Below, piece by piece: positions 9,235 through 17,040 of a stretch of DNA of 64,000 bases. The stretch lies in assembly GCA_022835495.1 (NCBI GenBank), contig BQOK01000001.1, positions 930,001 through 994,000 of the forward strand, written 5' to 3'. The notes under the pieces were generated by a model. That model saw nothing but the letters and a program-made list of their open reading frames with translations, was not told the origin of the DNA and searched no databases. How positions within the stretch are numbered: the first letter of the stretch is position 1; the number at the start of each line of letters is the position of its first letter. Origin of the DNA: Oscillospiraceae bacterium. Its GTDB lineage: Bacteria > Bacillota > Clostridia > Oscillospirales > Ruminococcaceae. The position numbers and the translations under genes are program-made.

Positions 9235-10389
9235 ATGTTAAACAAAAAAAAATTAATGTTTATAACAGGTTCAAGGGGAGAATGGGGATACATTCGCCCT
9301 ATTTTAAACTTAATCGATGCGAGAGAAGATATAGAATATTGTTTGGTTGTAACCAATATGCACCTTGTAGCTGCCTATGGGAACTCTTATCAACAAATTG
9401 AAAATGAGGGGTATCATATTGATTATAAAGTAAATATGTGCCTAGATGGTTATAATCATTACACTATGGTAAAAAGCCTTGGGATATTTTTGATATCGTT
9501 ACCAGATATCGTCGAAAAAGAAAAGCCTGATTGGATTATTTTGGCTGGGGACCGGGGGGAGCAGTTGATAGGGGCAATGGTCGGAGCACATACTTATACG
9601 CCGGTAGCCCATATCCAAGCAGGTGAGCTTTCAGGAAATATTGATGGAATGACTCGTCACGCAATCGGAAAGTATGCACATCTGCATTTGGCCGCCAACC
9701 AAGATGCTGCTGAGCGACTGATTAGGCTTGGGGAAGAACCTTTTCGGGTGCATAATGTTGGTGCACCACAGTTGGATGAACTGGTCAACGCACAATATAC
9801 TTCACTAGCGGAATTGGAAGAAAAATTTTGCCTTGATCTTTCACAGGGCTTTTTCCTGACAATTATGCATCCGGTAACAGAAGAGTGCATTTATGCGGAA
9901 GAGCAAGCAGAGATTTTAATAAAGGCAATGAATAGCTTTGAGCAGCCTAAAATTGTAATCATGCCGAATAACGATGCGGGCTCTGCGGGAATTAAATATG
10001 CATTACAAAATTATAAAAAGGGACGATATTACACATTTGCGAATCTTAAAAGACAAGACTATCTAGGGCTTATGAAAAATTGTTTATGTATGGTGGGGAA
10101 TTCCAGCAGTGGCTTACTGGAAGCGCCCACGTTTAAAAAAGCAGCCGTAAACATTGGTAGACGGCAGAATATGCGATTCCGCGGAATAAACGTAATTGAT
10201 GTGCCCGAATTTGAATATGAAGCAATTATAGAAGCCATCCACAAGGCGCTATCGCCAGAATTTCAACAGCAACTGCGGGAGAGTTGTGTTAATCCTTACG
10301 GAGATGGACACTCGGCGGAGCGCATTTTAAAACTTTTGATAAATACACCTCTGGATAACCATTTAGTAGTAAAGAACCTTACTTATTGA
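9235..10389 (+). CDS. neuC: UDP-N-acetylhexosamine 2-epimerase (hydrolysing), NeuC/LegG-like
   Basis: A 384-residue GT-B-fold epimerase. Visible motifs are the N-terminal TGSRGEWGYIRP, LAGDRGEQLIGA, AHIQAGELSGNIDGMTRHAIGK and the C-terminal GNSSSGLLEAP. Enzymes of this family release UDP and invert C2 to give ManNAc (NeuC) or the 2,4-diacetamido analogue (LegG/NeuC2), the substrate of the adjacent NeuB. I chose ATG 9235 because GGAG lies 9 bases upstream and the protein then begins just before the first strand (MLNKKKLMFITGSRG). Upstream ATG 9220 and TTG 9211 are also in frame. The gene follows neuB by 16 bases. Confidence 0.88.
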   Translation: MLNKKKLMFITGSRGEWGYIRPILNLIDAREDIEYCLVVTNMHLVAAYGNSYQQIENEGYHIDYKVNMCLDGYNHYTMVKSLGIFLISLPDIVEKEKPDWIILAGDRGEQLIGAMVGAHTYTPVAHIQAGELSGNIDGMTRHAIGKYAHLHLAANQDAAERLIRLGEEPFRVHNVGAPQLDELVNAQYTSLAELEEKFCLDLSQGFFLTIMHPVTEECIYAEEQAEILIKAMNSFEQPKIVIMPNNDAGSAGIKYALQNYKKGRYYTFANLKRQDYLGLMKNCLCMVGNSSSGLLEAPTFKKAAVNIGRRQNMRFRGINVIDVPEFEYEAIIEAIHKALSPEFQQQLRESCVNPYGDGHSAERILKLLINTPLDNHLVVKNLTY

Positions 10390-10400
10390 GGAGGCTAAAG

Positions 10401-10757
10401 ATGGATTACATCTGTATTTCCCCCAAAGAAACCCTTCTTACAGCAATGAGCTTTATAAAAAGAAACAAACAGCGCTGTGTTTTACTGAAGAATGAAAAAG
10501 AAAAGATCATAGGGGTGCTAAGCCAAGGAGATATTGCTACGGCCTTACTAACCGGTACCGACCCTTATGCGCACGTAGAAACAATCGCAAACTCTGAATT
10601 TTCATATTTGTATGAACGGGATATGGAAAAAGCTTATACAATTTTCAAGAAAAAAACACTTACACTTCTTCCTGTTCTGGACAAAGATTACCATCTTGTT
10701 GATACGATTACATTGCAGGACATTTATCAATATTTGGAAGAAGGAAGAAATACATAA
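10401..10757 (+). CDS. Stand-alone CBS-domain protein in nonulosonate cluster
   Basis: A 118-residue protein consisting of one CBS pair. The first CBS covers about residues 10-55 (RCVLLKNEKEKIIGVLSQGDIATALL) and the second about 60-115 (LLPVLDKDYHLVDTITLQDIYQYL). CBS pairs bind adenine nucleotides and regulate attached or partner enzymes. In Campylobacter-type legionaminate clusters a CBS pair is fused to a nucleotidyltransferase (PtmE). Here the CBS part is separate and sits directly before the cytidylyltransferase, overlapping it by one base (TAATG). It may therefore regulate NeuA; that is inference. ATG 10401 has GAGGAGG six bases upstream, so the earlier in-frame TTG is rejected. Confidence 0.8.
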   Translation: MDYICISPKETLLTAMSFIKRNKQRCVLLKNEKEKIIGVLSQGDIATALLTGTDPYAHVETIANSEFSYLYERDMEKAYTIFKKKTLTLLPVLDKDYHLVDTITLQDIYQYLEEGRNT

Positions 10758-11425
10758 TGAACATTTTAATTGTAGTGCCTGCAAGAGGTGGATCAAAGGG
10801 AATTCCACACAAAAATATCTATCCACTTAAAGGCAAACCTTTGTTGGAATACACTTTGGAATGTGCGCTGAAAGCAGGAATTGAAAATGCTGATATTGTT
10901 GTGAGTACAGACGACGGTGAAATTGAAAGAGTGGCTAATAAATATCCAGAGATTATAACGATACGTCGCCCTAAAGAAATAAGCGGAGATAAAGCCAGCA
11001 CCGAAAGCGCATTGCTCCATGCGCTTGATCAAATGGAACACAGCAAAGGAAAAACATATGATATTGTTATTACGATGCAGCCAACCAGTCCATTGAGAAA
11101 ACCCGAAACAGTCCGTATGTTTATTGAAGCCTTTCAAAAAGACAAAGAACATGATGCACTTCTTACGCTCCATGAAACAAGAAGTGATCACTGGGTCAAA
11201 ATAACGGACAGGTTTCAGCGTTTATATCCGGAAGCGCCCCGGCGACGGCAAGAACGCCAGCCTCTTTATATCGAAAATAGTATGTTATATGCAACATGCG
11301 CGCAAGCATTACGAGATACAAAGTCTGTGCTGGGGACATGCGCTACAGGATTTGTAATTGATGAGATTGAAGGGCTAGATATCAACGTTCCTTTGGATTT
11401 AAAAATTGCAGCGGCTTATTTATAG
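10757..11425 (+). CDS. neuA: CMP-nonulosonate cytidylyltransferase, NeuA-like
   Basis: A 222-residue nucleotidyltransferase with the N-terminal CTP-binding motif PARGGSKGIPHKN (residues 8-20), VSTDD near residue 51 and TMQPTSPLRKP in the middle. The C-terminal segment IDEIEGLDINVPLDLKIA carries the conserved metal-binding acidic pattern of CMP-sialate synthetases. It activates the nonulosonic acid made by NeuB as a CMP donor for the putative sialyltransferase at 7004. The length is right for a single-domain NeuA. The start overlaps the CBS gene stop. The product could equally be CMP-legionaminate; that choice cannot be made from this sequence. Confidence 0.9.
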   Translation: MNILIVVPARGGSKGIPHKNIYPLKGKPLLEYTLECALKAGIENADIVVSTDDGEIERVANKYPEIITIRRPKEISGDKASTESALLHALDQMEHSKGKTYDIVITMQPTSPLRKPETVRMFIEAFQKDKEHDALLTLHETRSDHWVKITDRFQRLYPEAPRRRQERQPLYIENSMLYATCAQALRDTKSVLGTCATGFVIDEIEGLDINVPLDLKIAAAYL

Positions 11426-11556
11426 TAAATTATTTTCTTATCTGGCACGCCATTCCATCGTTTTTTAAATAGGATAATGCTTTGGTAAGGAATGATGATG
11501 AAAAATTGTAGTTTGCCAACCCAGCAGTACCTAGTGAATAAATAAGGGGCTTATGA

Positions 11557-12654
11557 ATGAAAACAGTATTAGTGATTACAAAAGCGATTTCAAATGCAGG
11601 TGATTATCTCGTCACAAAGTGCCTGCAAGATATGGTGAAATACCTTTTTGCAAAGGATAATATTAAGATTTCTTATAAAAACGGACTGTCTTATGAAGGC
11701 AATTTCAACAGGCCAGATTTGATTGTTTTAGGTGGAGGGCCTTTATATGATAATAAGCTGTTGGAGAGATCAGCTTTTCCATTAAGAGATTATTTGATTA
11801 ATGCGAATTGTCCAATTTGTATATTTGGATCTGGTTGGTATGGAAAAAGTGCATCTGATCAGTCAGTTTACTCATATCAATTTACACCGGAAGTATTTGA
11901 ATTTTTAAATACTATAAGTAATAAAGATAGGGGCTTCTTGGGGTGCCGCGATGCAGTTACACAGCGTGTGCTAAAAAATAACGGACTTTGTAAAGTATTA
12001 ATGACAGGATGTCCCGCATGGTATAACTTTGAATTTTTGGATCACACAGATTTCGCCCCGCATGTTAAATCTGACCCGCAAATAATCTTTATTTCAGATC
12101 CAGGTATTACAAAGGTTCCGGAAGAACAGATAATTCGAGCAACTCAGGCTATTGAATTAATAAAAATGGTGAAACGGAAATTCCCCTTGGCTAAACTATG
12201 CTTTACCTTTAACAATGGTATCGAAACAAAGTATTCAACTATTTGTAATAATTACATCAAATGTTTTCTTGAAGAAAAAGGAATTGAATACTTGGATATT
12301 AGAGGAACGTGGGAAGGATTCAAAAACTATGACGTGGCAGATTTGCATATTGGATTTCGTGTACATTCGCATATTTATTGCTTAAGTCATAGAATTCCCA
12401 GCGTGTTGATCGAAGAGGATGCCCGCGGGTTTGGAGTAAATGAAACATTAGGGTTGCCGGGAATCCCAGGGTATGATATTACTGGTAAAGAGGTTCTGAA
12501 CCCGTATGCCAGCCTACACGCAGCGGAGATATTGGATGAATTGATAGGTGGGGGGGGGGGGTATCGGTGGAAGAATGCTTTTTCCATCATGAAAAATACT
12601 TATTATCAACAAGTGGCTCCCAGCTTATTAAAATTGAAAGATGGATACTTTTAA
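11557..12654 (+). CDS. Polysaccharide pyruvyl transferase family protein with internal poly-G tract
   Basis: A 365-residue protein of the polysaccharide pyruvyl transferase (CsaB/WcaK-like) family. Seen: N-terminal ISNAGDYLVTKCLQD, LIVLGGGPLYDN (about residue 54), FGSGWYGKSA, GCRDAVTQRVL and the C-terminal VADLHIGFRVHSHIYCLSHR. The family adds ketal-linked pyruvate to sugars or related groups. A run of twelve Gs at 12550-12561 encodes the Gly repeat after DELIG, about 31 codons before the stop. The frame is on with 12 Gs, and slippage by one or two would change the C-terminus. It is the last gene of the A+T-rich locus, after a 131-base gap, and converges on asnA. Confidence 0.82.
   Translation: MKTVLVITKAISNAGDYLVTKCLQDMVKYLFAKDNIKISYKNGLSYEGNFNRPDLIVLGGGPLYDNKLLERSAFPLRDYLINANCPICIFGSGWYGKSASDQSVYSYQFTPEVFEFLNTISNKDRGFLGCRDAVTQRVLKNNGLCKVLMTGCPAWYNFEFLDHTDFAPHVKSDPQIIFISDPGITKVPEEQIIRATQAIELIKMVKRKFPLAKLCFTFNNGIETKYSTICNNYIKCFLEEKGIEYLDIRGTWEGFKNYDVADLHIGFRVHSHIYCLSHRIPSVLIEEDARGFGVNETLGLPGIPGYDITGKEVLNPYASLHAAEILDELIGGGGGYRWKNAFSIMKNTYYQQVAPSLLKLKDGYF
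12550..12561 (+). repeat. Homopolymeric tract of 12 G in coding sequence
   Basis: Twelve consecutive Gs lie inside the pyruvyl transferase gene, in an otherwise A+T-rich gene. Tracts of this length are prone to slipped-strand mispairing; poly-G tracts of 8 or more switch surface-glycan genes in Campylobacter. Here it encodes glycines near residues 332-335. Confidence 0.9.
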
Positions 12655-13086
12655 GCCTGTTAATTTACAGTGCAAAAGAGATATGAAAACATTAAGAGAC
12701 TCTGGCACAATAAACGAAGTCTCTACCCGACCTCTTTGTGCCATACCAAGGAAAGCCCTGCGCGGTATAAACCTGAGATACTCCTGAATTGAAAACGTCG
12801 CCGGTGACCAGACGGCCGAAAAAGTATTGTCCGTTCGGCCCACACGCGGGCTGTTAAGAAATTTAATAGAGAAAAAGGCCTTCTGATTTTGTCGTTGCGG
12901 TTAGCCAACTGCAACGACAAAATCAGAAGGCCTTTTCAGATGAAAGAAAAGAATGTAATGAAGATCGCTTCCTCAACGCTTTTCCGGTGACGATACAGCT
13001 CAATGATGGCAACCGAAAGGAATCTCCACTCGAACTGTGGGGAACCTTCTGGGCTGCTTGGGCAGTCAGAAAAAGCAACGCGTTTT
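12655..13086. other. Non-coding spacer between glycan locus and asnA
   Basis: No convincing gene is visible in these 432 bases; the longest sense frames are about 34 codons without a good start. The spacer contains an inverted repeat TGGCACAA (12704-12711) and TTGTGCCA (12737-12744), the large hairpin described separately, and the point where composition changes from A+T-rich to G+C-rich. I looked for a transposase remnant and could not support one. Confidence 0.6.
12873..12936. terminator. Very long perfect hairpin, probable bidirectional terminator
   Basis: Two perfectly complementary 26-base arms (12873-12898 and 12911-12936, inner ends GTCGTTGC and GCAACGAC) surround a 12-base loop. The arms begin AAAA and end TTTT, so a U-tract follows the stem on either strand. 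It lies between the convergent pyruvyl transferase gene and asnA. The stem is longer than an ordinary terminator, so a small mobile repeat is an alternative. Confidence 0.7.
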
Positions 13087-14094
13087 TTACAGCAGGGGCA
13101 CCCCGGCGGCCGCGCAGGCCAGGCGGGTGGCCTCGTCCCACAGGCTTACCTGTACCTCGCCCACATGGATTTTGGAGAGCAGCAGCATGCACAGGCGGCT
13201 TTGGCCGATGCCGCCGCCGATGGTGAGGGGCAATTCGCCCGCCAGCAGCATTTTGTGAAAGGGCAGGACCCGCCGCTCGTCGTGGCCGGAGAGGGTGAGC
13301 TGCCGGTCCAGCGCGGCGGGGTCCACCCGGATGCCCATGCTGCTGAGCTCCATGGCGCATTCCAGCGGCGCGTGCCAGAACAAAAGATCGCCGTTGAGCG
13401 ACCAGTCGTCGTAGTCCGGCGCGCGGCCGTCGTGGGGGGCGCCGGCGCGCAGGGGAGCGCCGATGCCGCCGATAAACACGGTGCCAGCCTCGCGGGCGAT
13501 GGCGTTCTCGCGCTGCTTGGGCGAGAGGGCGGGCCAGCGGTCCTCCAGCTGCTGGCTGGTCACGAAGGTGACCTCGCGCCGCAGGGTGGTGGAAAGGTCC
13601 GGAAACTGCCATTTCAGCTCGTCGAGGGTGGCGCTGATGGCATATACAATGTTCTGCACCACACCGTGCAGGAACGCCTCGGTGCGCTGGGCGGGGGTGA
13701 TGACCTTCTCCCAGTCCCACTGGTCCACGTAGATGGAGTGCAGATTGTCCAGTTCTTCGTCCCGGCGGATGGCGTTCATGTCGGTCACGAGGCCGTTGCC
13801 CGGGCGGAAGCCGTATTGATGCAGGGCCAGCCGCTTCCATTTGGCGAGGCTGTGCACCACCTGGGCGGTGCCGCCGGTGGCCGGAACCTCGAAGCTGACC
13901 GGGCGCTCCACGCCGCTGAGATCGTCGTTCAGGCCCATGGCGGGGTCCACGAACAGGGGGGCGGTGACCCGCTTCAGGTGCAGCGCCGCGCACAGCTTTA
14001 CCTCAAAGATCTGTTTGATCAGGCCGATGGCCTTCTGGGTGTCGTACAGCCCAAGCACGGGCCGGTAGCCCTGGGGCAGGCGGGTCTCGCTCAT
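13087..14094 (-). CDS. asnA: Aspartate-ammonia ligase (asparagine synthetase A)
   Basis: A 335-residue protein, the size of AsnA (about 330). It aligns through the whole family: VTAPLFVDPAMGLNDDLSGVERPVSF near the N-terminus, VHSLAKWKRLAL, DMNAIRRDEELDNLHSIYVDQWDWE, and C-terminal LTLSGHDERRVLPFHK and LPLTIGGGIGQSRLCMLLL. The fold resembles class II aminoacyl-tRNA synthetases. It makes asparagine from aspartate, ammonia and ATP. The start (MSETRLPQGY) is set by AAGGAG just upstream on the minus strand; the frame stays open further upstream but only as a shadow of the neighbouring gene. It follows the CNNM-type gene by 11 bases in the same direction, so the two are probably co-transcribed. Confidence 0.95.
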   Translation of the reverse strand: MSETRLPQGYRPVLGLYDTQKAIGLIKQIFEVKLCAALHLKRVTAPLFVDPAMGLNDDLSGVERPVSFEVPATGGTAQVVHSLAKWKRLALHQYGFRPGNGLVTDMNAIRRDEELDNLHSIYVDQWDWEKVITPAQRTEAFLHGVVQNIVYAISATLDELKWQFPDLSTTLRREVTFVTSQQLEDRWPALSPKQRENAIAREAGTVFIGGIGAPLRAGAPHDGRAPDYDDWSLNGDLLFWHAPLECAMELSSMGIRVDPAALDRQLTLSGHDERRVLPFHKMLLAGELPLTIGGGIGQSRLCMLLLSKIHVGEVQVSLWDEATRLACAAAGVPLL

Positions 14095-14105
14095 GGCGTT
14101 TCTCC

Positions 14106-15377
14106 TTATTCTTCCTCCGGCTCGGGCAGCACCCGCACCAAGAGGCTTAAAATGCGCTTGTCTTCCACCTGTTCCACCGTGACGTGCAGGTTTTTGAAAT
14201 CGAAGCTCTCGCCCGGCTCGGGAATGTGTTCTAGGCATTCCAACGCCCAGCCGGCGGCGCTGGAAAAATCGCTGTCGAAGCCCTTTACCCGGATCTCCAG
14301 TTCGTCGAACAGATCGTCGATGTTCACCTCGCCCGCCACCCGGAACAGATGCTCTTCCAGCTGCCGCACCGGCAGCTCCTCCACCTCGTCGGTCTCGTCG
14401 AAGATCTCGCCCACCAGCTCTTCCAGCACGTCCTCCATGGTCACAAGGCCCAGGGTGCCGCCATAGTCGTCGGTCACGATGGCCATGTGCTGCTTGCGGC
14501 GCCGGAATTCGGCCAGCAGATCGTTGATGTGCTTGGTGCGGTATACGAAGGGGATTTCGCGGCAGAGGGCACGGACCTGGATGGCCTGGCCCTTTGCCAG
14601 GCATTCGAACAGATCGCGGGTGTGCAGCATACCAATGATATGGTCGATGTCGCCCTCGTACACCGGCAGGCGGGTGTAGGCGTTTTCCACAGCGGTGGCG
14701 ATGATCTCGTCTACCGGGGCCTTCACATCCACCGCAACCATATCCACCCGGGGGATCAGAATCTCCTGCACGGTGATATCGTCGAATTCAATGGCGGACT
14801 GGATGATCTCGGTCTCCTGGCTGTCCAGCACGCCCTCCTCCTCCACCGTGTCGATGATGGTCTTGAGCTCGTCCTCAGTGACGCTGGGCTGCACCAGGCC
14901 GGTGCTGCGGCGGCCGGTGAGCAGCTGCTTGAGCTTTACGAAAAACCACACGACGGGGCTGAATGCGGCGCGCAGAAATGCCAGCACGCCCGCCACCTGC
15001 ATGGAAAAGCCCTCGGCGTGCTCCTTGGCAAAGCTCTTGGGCAGGATCTCGCCGAAGATCAGCACCAGCACGGTCATGCCGAAGGTGGCAATGGCCGGGC
15101 CGCTGGCGGGGCCCCAAAGCGCGGTGGCCATGACGGTGGCCAGCGAGGCGCTGGCCATGTTCACGATGTTGTTGCCGATCAGGATGGTGGAGAGGGTTTT
15201 GTCGTAGTCCTCGGCGACCTTCAGCGCGGTTTTGGCCCGCTTGTCGCCATCCTCGGCCTTGTTGCGCATGCGGATTTTATTGAACGAGGAGATCGCGGTT
15301 TCGCTGGCGGAAAAAAACGCCGAGCAGGCAATGAGCAGAACAAGCGCCAGATAAATACTAGGGCCAGGGGTATCCAA
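14106..15377 (-). CDS. CNNM/HlyC-CorC family membrane protein (DUF21, CBS pair, transporter-associated domain)
   Basis: A 423-residue protein with three parts. An N-terminal DUF21 membrane domain (about residues 1-190) carries the SASETAISSFNKIRMRN and GNNIVNMASASLATVMA motifs. A CBS pair follows (about 210-340, with TRLPVYEGDIDHIIGMLHTRDL and DDYGGTLGLVTMEDVLEELVGEI). A C-terminal CorC/HlyC domain (about 345-420) ends the protein. Homologues (CNNM, YhdP, MpfA) are linked to Mg2+ or other cation efflux, though they are often called hemolysins. The start is TTG at 15377: in-frame TGA codons lie just upstream and AAAGG is at suitable distance. A promoter on the minus strand fits at 15441-15469. 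Confidence 0.92.
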   Translation of the reverse strand: MDTPGPSIYLALVLLIACSAFFSASETAISSFNKIRMRNKAEDGDKRAKTALKVAEDYDKTLSTILIGNNIVNMASASLATVMATALWGPASGPAIATFGMTVLVLIFGEILPKSFAKEHAEGFSMQVAGVLAFLRAAFSPVVWFFVKLKQLLTGRRSTGLVQPSVTEDELKTIIDTVEEEGVLDSQETEIIQSAIEFDDITVQEILIPRVDMVAVDVKAPVDEIIATAVENAYTRLPVYEGDIDHIIGMLHTRDLFECLAKGQAIQVRALCREIPFVYRTKHINDLLAEFRRRKQHMAIVTDDYGGTLGLVTMEDVLEELVGEIFDETDEVEELPVRQLEEHLFRVAGEVNIDDLFDELEIRVKGFDSDFSSAAGWALECLEHIPEPGESFDFKNLHVTVEQVEDKRILSLLVRVLPEPEEE

Positions 15378-15747
15378 AAATCATCAACCTTTCATTTTAA
15401 AAGAAGATTTCCATACCATATTTTATGGCATTCTCTTTTATATATAGCAGAACTTGCGCCGCAATGCAATAAAAATGTGGACCGGAAGGGATTGAAAGGC
15501 ATGGAATTGGCAAATAATTCATAAGGAATAAAATGGATTTTTGTTGCTGAAAAATTGTGCAAAACGATTAAAATTGTAAAAATCGACAAAAACTAAACCT
15601 CAGAAAGGGCGGTTTTGTATAGCTGGGAGAATTGCGGGGAAACAATGGGACAAATGGATTATTCTGTGCTATAATACGGGCAACCGGCCACCGGGGGAAA
15701 GCGGGCGGCCGGGCCTTATAAGCAGATAAAGAGGGAGTGAAAGCCAA
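15378..15747. other. Divergent intergenic region with promoters
   Basis: This 370-base A+T-rich spacer holds no gene I can support. It carries the leftward promoter at 15441-15469 and a rightward TATAAT at 15670-15675 with a weak GGGACA-like -35 17 bases upstream, 72 bases before the HPr-like gene. Confidence 0.6.
15441..15469 (-). promoter_or_regulatory. Promoter for the CNNM-asnA operon
   Basis: On the minus strand TTGCAT (15469-15464) is followed after 17 bases by TATATA (15446-15441), about 60 bases before the TTG start. Confidence 0.6.
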
Positions 15748-15969
15748 ATGGTCAAGGAAATCAAGGTTTCCTGCTTCAAGCAGGTGAAAAGCATCGTGGA
15801 CGCCGCCGCGCGCTGCGAGCGCGAGGTGAACATCCAGGACCTGAAGGGCTCGATTGCGGATGCCAAGAGCATCCTGGGCTTGATGAACCTGGACTACAGC
15901 AGCCCCGTGCAGCTGATGGGGGAGGACCCCGCCGAAGTGGAACAGGTGTACAACGCCCTGGTCCAGTGA
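15748..15969 (+). CDS. HPr-like protein lacking the phosphorylatable active-site His (Crh-like)
   Basis: A 73-residue protein with the HPr fold pattern. The segment DLKGSIADAKSILGLMNLD aligns with the Ser46 region of HPr (KKVNAKSIMGVM), so the HPr kinase site serine appears kept. The N-terminal region where HPr has GIHARPA reads CFKQVKSIVDAA, with no histidine. It should therefore not carry the PTS phosphate from EI. By analogy with Bacillus Crh (His15 replaced, Ser46 kept) it may act only in CcpA-type carbon regulation; that is inference. It stands alone between a promoter (TATAAT 15670) and a strong terminator. Confidence 0.8.
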   Translation: MVKEIKVSCFKQVKSIVDAAARCEREVNIQDLKGSIADAKSILGLMNLDYSSPVQLMGEDPAEVEQVYNALVQ

Positions 15970-15982
15970 GCTGAAGGAAAGG

Positions 15983-16012
15983 AACGCCCGGAGCCGCAAG
16001 GCTCCGGGCGTT
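15983..16012. terminator. Bidirectional terminator after HPr-like gene
   Basis: Perfect 13-base arms (AACGCCCGGAGCC at 15983-15995 and its complement at 16000-16012) around a GCAA tetraloop lie between convergent genes; a short T run follows on the plus strand. Confidence 0.85.
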
Positions 16013-16022
16013 TGCTGTTGAA

Positions 16023-16790
16023 TTACAGGTAATTCACGCCGATCATGACTACGCCCAGCACAGCCAGAACCACGCCGGTGGCCCGGTTTAGAACCACAGG
16101 GCTTGCCTTGTTGGCAAACCTGGCGGCCAGTTGGGCGAACAGCAGGGTGCTCAGAACACATAGGGCCAGAATGCCCCAGTCCGGCGCGCCGCCGATGGCA
16201 AAGTGGCTGGCGGCCCCGGTAAAGGCGGTAAAGGTCATAATGAACACACTGGTGCCAACGGCGGTCTTGAGCTCGTAGCCCAGCACGCTGGTGAGGATGA
16301 GCAGCATCATCATGCCGCCGCCGGCGCCGATAAAGCCGCAGATGAAACCCACCATCGCCCCGCACGCCACGGACTGGAGGAAGCGCTTTTTGGCGCTCAC
16401 CGCACCCATGGATTCCTTGGTGGCCATGACCGGCTTTACGATGAACTTAACGCCGAGAAGCAAGGTCATAAAGGTGGAAAAGCCGCCCATGGCGGTGTTG
16501 GGCACCAGGCTGGAAACATAGCTGCCGACCAGGGTGAAGGCCAGCACGCTGGCCATCATGACCACGCCGTTTTTGACGTCCAGATTTTTGTTTTTGCCGT
16601 AGGTCCAGGCGCTCACCGCGCTGGCGAGAACGTCTGAGGCGAGGGCGATGCCCACGGCCTGGTATGCCGGCATGCCCAAAAAGGTGATGAGCATGGGGCT
16701 GATGACGGCGGCGGCGCTCATGCCGGCAAAGCCGGTGCCAAGGCCGGCCCCCAGCCCGGCGAACAGGCAGACGAGCAGGGTTTTGAGCAT
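16023..16790 (-). CDS. TauE/SafE family sulfite/organo-anion exporter-like permease
   Basis: A 255-residue integral membrane protein with about eight hydrophobic segments and the duplicated TauE/SafE pattern. The first repeat is GLGTGFAGMSAAAVISPML with QAVGIALASDV; the second is GFIGAGGGMMMLLILTSVLGYELKTAVGTSVFIM. The family transports sulfite, sulfoacetate or other small anions across the cytoplasmic membrane, often coupled to protons. No sulfur-metabolism genes lie next to it, so the substrate is unknown. The ATG has GGAAG upstream on the minus strand. It converges on the HPr-like gene with a shared terminator. Confidence 0.9.
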   Translation of the reverse strand: MLKTLLVCLFAGLGAGLGTGFAGMSAAAVISPMLITFLGMPAYQAVGIALASDVLASAVSAWTYGKNKNLDVKNGVVMMASVLAFTLVGSYVSSLVPNTAMGGFSTFMTLLLGVKFIVKPVMATKESMGAVSAKKRFLQSVACGAMVGFICGFIGAGGGMMMLLILTSVLGYELKTAVGTSVFIMTFTAFTGAASHFAIGGAPDWGILALCVLSTLLFAQLAARFANKASPVVLNRATGVVLAVLGVVMIGVNYL

Positions 16791-16936
16791 AGGGAAGACT
16801 TCCTTTCGGAGAGGTTTCGCGCCGCGGGGCGTATAAAGTTAATTTAACGACTTTTTGCGCTTTTTTTCAAGGGGACGGGCGCAAAATTTTCAGAATGTTC
16901 ACACCAGGCGCTTCCGCGGCTGCCAGCCCTTTCCGC

Positions 16937-16965
16937 TTTACACCGGCGGGGGCGTGTGCTACAAT
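16937..16965 (+). promoter_or_regulatory. Promoter of the CotH-VTC-DUF4956 operon
   Basis: TTTACA (16937-16942), a 17-base spacer and TACAAT (16960-16965) lie about 75 bases before the CotH ATG. This places transcription start after the earlier in-frame codons and supports ATG 17041. Confidence 0.65.
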
Positions 16966-17040
16966 AAAAACTGTGCAAATTACGGCGGAATGCAGCGGAA
17001 AGCGGAGAACCGAAACGAGCGGAAGGCGGGGAGATGCGGC

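Noticed and set aside
12655-12870. Possible transposase remnant between the glycan locus and asnA
   Set aside because: Short frames of about 34 codons show no transposase motif, and the small TGGCACAA inverted repeat has no matching target duplication I can see.
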